Assembly (NCBI RefSeq): GCF_033807715.1
Contig: NC_084587.1
Coordinates: 12,067,442 to 12,131,441 of the forward strand
Length of the DNA stretch: 64,000 nucleotides
Direction of reading: 5' to 3'
From: Cololabis saira
Taxonomy: Eukaryota; Chordata; Actinopteri; Beloniformes; Belonidae
This document shows positions 59,818 to 64,000 of this stretch, piece by piece (within the stretch, counting starts at the first letter, position 1; each line of letters begins with the position of its first letter). The notes under the pieces were generated by a model. That model had not been told where the DNA came from, ran no database searches, and was given only the letters and a program-made list of their open reading frames with translations. The translations under genes were made by a program, and so were the position numbers.

Positions 59818-60316
59818 GTGTTCGGGGAGATCAGCTGCATCAACTATGTTTCACACCCAAACACCCTCTTAACATGGCAGCTGTACTGATTTCTGTTAAC
59901 GTCTACTAAACGGTAGTTTAGTAAATGTCTGAACCTTACGAACTCCATCAATCGAAGTAAAATCTGGGCGGAGTTTCTCCGCTCTGGTTTCTCTGGAGTC
60001 GGATGTTGTTTTGAAGGTTTTTCAGCGGGACATCAGGTCATTTCACAGTGTAACTCTGCCACCGGTTTATCTCGGTACATCCGCTGCTCCAGCTCCTCTT
60101 GCTTGAGCGGCTGACACCAAGACTATCTGAAAAAGGCAGGATCGCCTTTTTCCAATTCATTTACGGCGCACGCTTCAGATATGAACACACGATCCAAACC
60201 ACTCATGGAAAATGACCTGAAAGCACAGTGGTTTGGCTGTAAGAAATGGATACTGACATTTGATAGTCACTTCCTCCAAAAGCCACTTGTGACAAAAACA
60301 GTGGCTGGGGACCACA
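59818..60316. other. No gene recognised (intron)
   Basis: Unique-looking intronic sequence with no exon or repeat boundary that I can support. Confidence 0.5.
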
Positions 60317-60324
60317 GTTGTAGA

Positions 60325-61258
60325 CAGGGCTGCACATAATTATTTTGGTCTGGTGCTCAGAGGAGCCCCTGGATATGTGACTTGGGGCTCCAAAAACGCG
60401 GTGACCCGTCTCGCCGGATCGATAAAAGAGGGATGCAGGAATAAGTTATAGGCAAAACGATATTTATTCACTTATAAAGATGAATGGCTCAATATGGTCC
60501 TTTACAAAGTTAATTTATTTCAATAATTCAACTAGAATTTGGTGTAAAAGTTAACTTATTTCAATAATTCAAATAGAATATGGTGTAAAAGTTAATCTAT
60601 TTCAATAATTCAACTTAAAAGGTGAAACTAATATATTACCTAGTCTTATTACATGCAAAGCAAGATATGTTAAACCTTTATTTGTTATAATTTTGATGAT
60701 GGAATTGTTTATTGATTTCATAAAATATTCTCTAATTTATTTTTTATTTGGGGTTTTCATAAACTGTGAGCCATAATCAGAGAGCAGCGTCTTGCTGCTG
60801 CAGGAAACTGCTGCACGCAGTGACGGACACTGGCTGATTTATGGTTCCGCGTTGCACCAACGCAGAGCTTACGGGGTAGGATACGCGGGAGCGCGAACGT
60901 AGGTAGTTGGTGGTGGTGGAACGCCAAAATAATTACTTAATAGCACTTGCTTCTTGGACATTTTGACGAGACGTGTCGGGGTTTGTTCAGTAAAGCTGAT
61001 CCTTACCTCTCTTCCTGCCCAACGAGCATGGAGGGGGAGTAAGGACGCGCTGTGATTGGCCAGTACCAACTTTGAGGGGCAGTTCTGGGGAAAAGCTCTC
61101 CCAATAGATGTTTTAATATTAGTATTCTGGTCTAGCCACAACCAATAATATGAGCCCCAGCTGTTGGTACGCAAAAGCGCTTCGCAGCACAAGATTGACA
61201 GCGCACTGTGGATTTTGACGGCGCATGCGCTCTGGCGGCCCACTTATGTGCAGCCCTG
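60325..61258. mobile_element. hAT MITE (CAGGGCTGCACATAATTATT end)
   Basis: The ends CAGGGCTGCACATAATTATT and ACTTATGTGCAGCCCTG are inverted repeats. The flanks GTTGTAGA (60317-60324) and GTTATAGA (61259-61266) are an 8-bp TSD with one transition. It contains two to three copies of the TTTCAATAATTCAA unit (60525-60620) and a half-arm of the palindromic MITE (60834-60880). Confidence 0.8.
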
Positions 61259-61539
61259 GTTATAGACTAATGCTCTCATTCAGCTTTTCTTTCATAATTT
61301 TTAACTGGCATCGTTGTGCTTCGGAGTCTGCGTTTTAATTTTCTATTATATCATATCTATTATAGTATTCCTGAGGTGTAATTGCACTTTTAATTTTGCT
61401 TCTCTTTCTAAATGCTCTATTGCCTTTTTATTATTGCTATAAAATGCTATTTTTCACGGCTCCTTGCTTGCTATTTTTGCACCCACCTTTTTTTCTCACT
61501 CTATTCTGTCTTTCTCCACCTCCTTTCCTTCATACCCTT

Positions 61540-61575
61540 CCTCTCTCCCTCTCTCTCTCCCTCCCTCTCTCCCAG
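61540..61575 (+). promoter_or_regulatory. Long polypyrimidine tract and 3' splice site
   Basis: An uninterrupted C/T tract ends in CTCTCCCAG directly before the third grin2b exon. It is a much stronger acceptor than the TGTGGTTTCCAG one at 47037. Confidence 0.8.
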
Positions 61576-61768
61576 GGCTTATCTCTGTGTCATATGACGA
61601 ATGGGACTACAACATCGAGGCCAGGGTACGTGACGCAGTGGCTGTCATCGCCACGGCAACCTCCACCATGATGTTGGACCGGGGGCCACACACGCTGCTG
61701 AAGTCCAGCTGCCTCGGGACGCCCGACAAAAAAGGCTCCAGCGTCGGCTACTCCAAGGAAATCTTGAA
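61576..61768 (+). CDS. grin2b: grin2b exon (amino-terminal domain, residues about 276-339)
   Basis: This is the third grin2b exon: it completes the split glycine codon, encodes 63 codons and leaves two bases (phase 1 to 2; donor GTGAGT). It begins [20 protein letters not shown], the conserved entry to the last ATD segment, and aligns without gaps so that KSSC places its cysteine at C321 of mammalian GluN2B (partner of C86 in the ATD disulfide). After about 20 residues it diverges strongly ([11 protein letters not shown] and later [17 protein letters not shown]): only about 29 of 63 residues match human GluN2B by memory, against nearly 90 percent in the two preceding exons. The frame is intact. 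The next exon is not in the window. Confidence 0.9.
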
Positions 61769-62260
61769 GTGAGTCGGTCTGTAGTCGGCTGTATGGACAC
61801 ATGTGGAGTTGTACGAAAAAACGTCCTGTGTGAAAACATCTGGTCATAGCGGGTCTTAGTCAGATATACCTGTATAGCCATTATTTATTTAGATGAAATA
61901 TCATGTTGGCAACACTAAGTACCCCCACGACTCGGTTGCTTGTAGATCCACCTCCAGCAGGAGTAACATGAAGTAACTGTTCAGCTTCATCCATCTCTCA
62001 CCACCAGCAGAGGAGTTTATGGTTGGATCTATGACTGCAAAGTATACCCAGGACTGGTGCTGGTGATTGTTACTGCAGAATAATCCCAAATCATTACCCT
62101 TCTGCTGCCCTGCCTGACTGTGGGTTTGAGGTGTGTCTTCTAAATGATCTTTGTGGTTATCACCAAACATTACAGTGTGCTGGGCATCAGGGTCAAACAG
62201 CTCCACTTCAACCTCATCCGTCATTATTGCAGGATTCAAATGGTTTCTTCCAATAAACTT
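61769..62260 (-). pseudogene. Start of next intron; Tc1-like transposase remnant
   Basis: From about 62225 to 61990 on the minus strand the text reads TDEVEVELFDPDAQHTVMFG, like the DE.KVELFG.NAQH.VW segment of Tc1-type transposases, followed by an out-of-frame GGNDLG-like segment. A second piece of the same region is at about 63850-63980. Both are decayed. The first 200 bp after the exon show nothing else. Confidence 0.45.
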
Positions 62261-62325
62261 TAAACTCTTAGATTAGATTAGATTTCCTTTATTAATCCCA
62301 CAATGCGGACATTTCCAGAAAGAAG

Positions 62326-62330
62326 GATAC

Positions 62331-62399
<69 letters not shown>

Positions 62400-62423
62400 G
62401 TGTGTGTGTTATATATATATATG
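62326..62423. repeat. Poly-A, (TA)n and GT microsatellite
   Basis: About 18 A residues are followed by more than 20 TA units, a TATGTGTGTG stretch and more TA. Confidence 0.9.
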
Positions 62424-62428
62424 TTACG

Positions 62429-63409
62429 GTTAATGTAGAAAACCGGCTATTTTGCAAAATAGCCGGCTATTATGCAAAATAACCGTCAGGGCGGTGAATA
62501 TCAAAAATAGCCGGCCAAACATTGAATGTGTAAAATAGCCGGCTAATGTGCAAAATAACCATCAGGGCGGCTAATGTAGAAAAACGGCTATTTTGCAAAG
62601 TACATACATTTTTAAGGTCATGGTGCGCGGACATCACATTTTTAATCATCACCGGAGCATGCCGTGGCAATTATAGCAATTATTCTGAGTCCAAATCCTA
62701 TGCAGTATATTCCTAAATTGAGTATTCCAAAACGAATAATGCAAACTACAGGTCACGTCATTGGCACCCCAGAATAGAGGCCACCGAGGTGGCAAAGCGC
62801 AGTGGAGTGCACTCACCTCTACCAGCCTTATAGGTCTGGGAAATGTACTCACAAATATCCAGTGTGACCGTCTTTGTGAGGAAATATTTATTCCCACCTT
62901 TTCTCTTTGCACCTCCAAAACAGACAAACAGTTGTTGTGTCTCTCTCTTGGAAGGTGCGCTCCTAAACCCGAATCGCGCAAACCCGAAGCACGCGCATGA
63001 TGAGATGAGGTCTCTCCTCCTCCATTTGCACAAATTGATGAAACCAAAATAAACTAAGCAAACGTAATTCATTTGGTAGATAGAGTCCAGTTACTACACT
63101 ACAGAATAGCCTACAGTTCAGTTGAATGGATGAAATTTGCGCTTCAAACCAGTCACTTACAGTCGCCAATCAGTGCAGTTGGTGCGTAGCAGCCAATGGA
63201 AGAAGCTCATATGCTGCACATGCTTGTTGTTGACAAGGCTGTTTATGGCTGTTGAAGAAGCCTAACGTTACACTCCCCGAAAAAGTGTCGGGTCTGACAC
63301 ATCCACAGCATTAACCGGCTACTGCCGTTTTTCTACATTAGCCGCCCTGACGGTTATTTTGCATATTAGCCGGCTATTTTGCAAAATAGCCGTTTGGCCG
63401 GCTATTTTA
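62429..63409. mobile_element. Element with palindromic ends (GGCTATTTTGCAAAATAGCC)
   Basis: The left end (62429-62600) and right end (63322-63409) are inverted copies of a block of about 90-100 bp. The block contains AAATAACCGTCAGGGCGG, GGCTAATGTAGAAAAACGG and the self-complementary 20-mer GGCTATTTTGCAAAATAGCC. The left end has an additional outer copy of the block. The interior of about 720 bp shows no convincing gene. The class is unknown and no TSD was found. Confidence 0.7.
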
Positions 63410-64000
63410 CATATTCACATCATATTCAAAAATATGATATAGGTTAGGTTTCTATGTAGCTACGACGTAGCCTGTCTTAAACTATGCATGTAACTGTAAC
63501 TACGCATCGATGCAGAATACAATAAATTTGATTGGTGGATTTTTTTTAAACATTTTTGAGTTTCTCGTCGGGAACTGTGAAAGTTTCCTGAAATGTCTGT
63601 AAAGACCACTGATGCTCAACATTTACTTAACATGACCTTAATCTTACTTTAAGACACAAAGTAAACAAAAGGAAACTGCACAGCGAGCTACAACGCTGCA
63701 GAACAAGAACCTACCCTGCCACCTAGTGGTTGGGGGTGTAATTACAGATTGACAAACAATAACGCAGAAGTATAAACGCCAGAGTTGGCGCTGGCGCCAG
63801 AATCATAAACCAGGTTTAAAGCTTTAGTGGTTGGACGGATGGCCCGCATAACTTTACCCTCTCTGGTATGCAGAGGAGTTCAAGGTTGACTCAAGGACCA
63901 GGTCATGTGACTGCAAAATGACCTCAAATCATCACCTCTGCACTGACCTTGAACTTTTAATATTTCTGCATTTTTATGTAGTCTCTGAATTTTTATGCTG
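63410..64000. other. No gene recognised; weak Tc1-like fragment near the end
   Basis: At 63850-63980 the sequence parallels 62030-62110 (antisense CAGAGGAGTT...ATGACCTCAAATCATCACCTC), indicating another Tc1-type scrap. No exon is supported before the window end. Confidence 0.4.

Noticed and set aside
56569..59909. Open frames of 693-876 codons on both strands
   Set aside because: They are translations of a stop-free TTCC/GGAA tetranucleotide array (K-E-G-R or L-P-S-F repeats), present in several frames at once. There is no start context, domain or splice structure.

Overview
The window is nuclear DNA from a vertebrate, most likely a teleost fish. Three spliced exons encode a vertebrate-type NMDA receptor GluN2 subunit. 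The rest is a dense mosaic of hAT, Tc1, piggyBac-like and Kolobok/T2-like elements, LINE fragments and long microsatellites, as is common in teleosts. No bacterial, organellar or viral gene was seen.

One host gene is supported: grin2b (GluN2B), on the + strand. Its exons lie at 47038-47181, 52619-52889 and 61576-61768. They have AG acceptors, GT donors and matching phases (0, 1, 2). Together they give a gap-free block matching residues 138 to about 339 of mammalian GluN2B, within the extracellular amino-terminal domain. Everything upstream of 47038 reads as a very large intron (or part of one), and the last 2.2 kb is the start of the next intron.

Layout. 1-12111: head-to-tail copies of a complex repeat family (called family E here) built from monomers of about 460 bp. 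It carries CCAAT/GC-box arrays, YY1-like sites, an antisense tRNA-like module and reiterated hairpin ends, and it includes a direct duplication with a 7.17-kb period. 12112-26802: mixed MITEs, a 0.94-kb 11-bp minisatellite, a 460-bp inverted repeat and LINE scraps. 26803-29131: a full-length inverted copy of family E. 29132-46948: nested transposons, with many hAT-type MITEs bounded by 8-bp target-site duplications (TSDs), piggyBac-like and T2-like elements with TTAA sites, and LINE 3' ends. 47038-61768: the exon-bearing part, whose introns also hold MITEs, a truncated family E copy and a 3.2-kb piggyBac-like element swollen by TTCC repeats. 61769-64000: Tc1 remnants and an element with palindromic ends.

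Almost all long open frames are artefacts of tetranucleotide repeats or shadows of repeat monomers. The most unusual system is family E. It has a 5' stem-loop, a 3' stem-loop reiterated two to four times, TAA-repeat junctions, tandem concatemers and internal promoter-like arrays. A rolling-circle (Helentron-like) non-autonomous element would explain this, but that is an inference.
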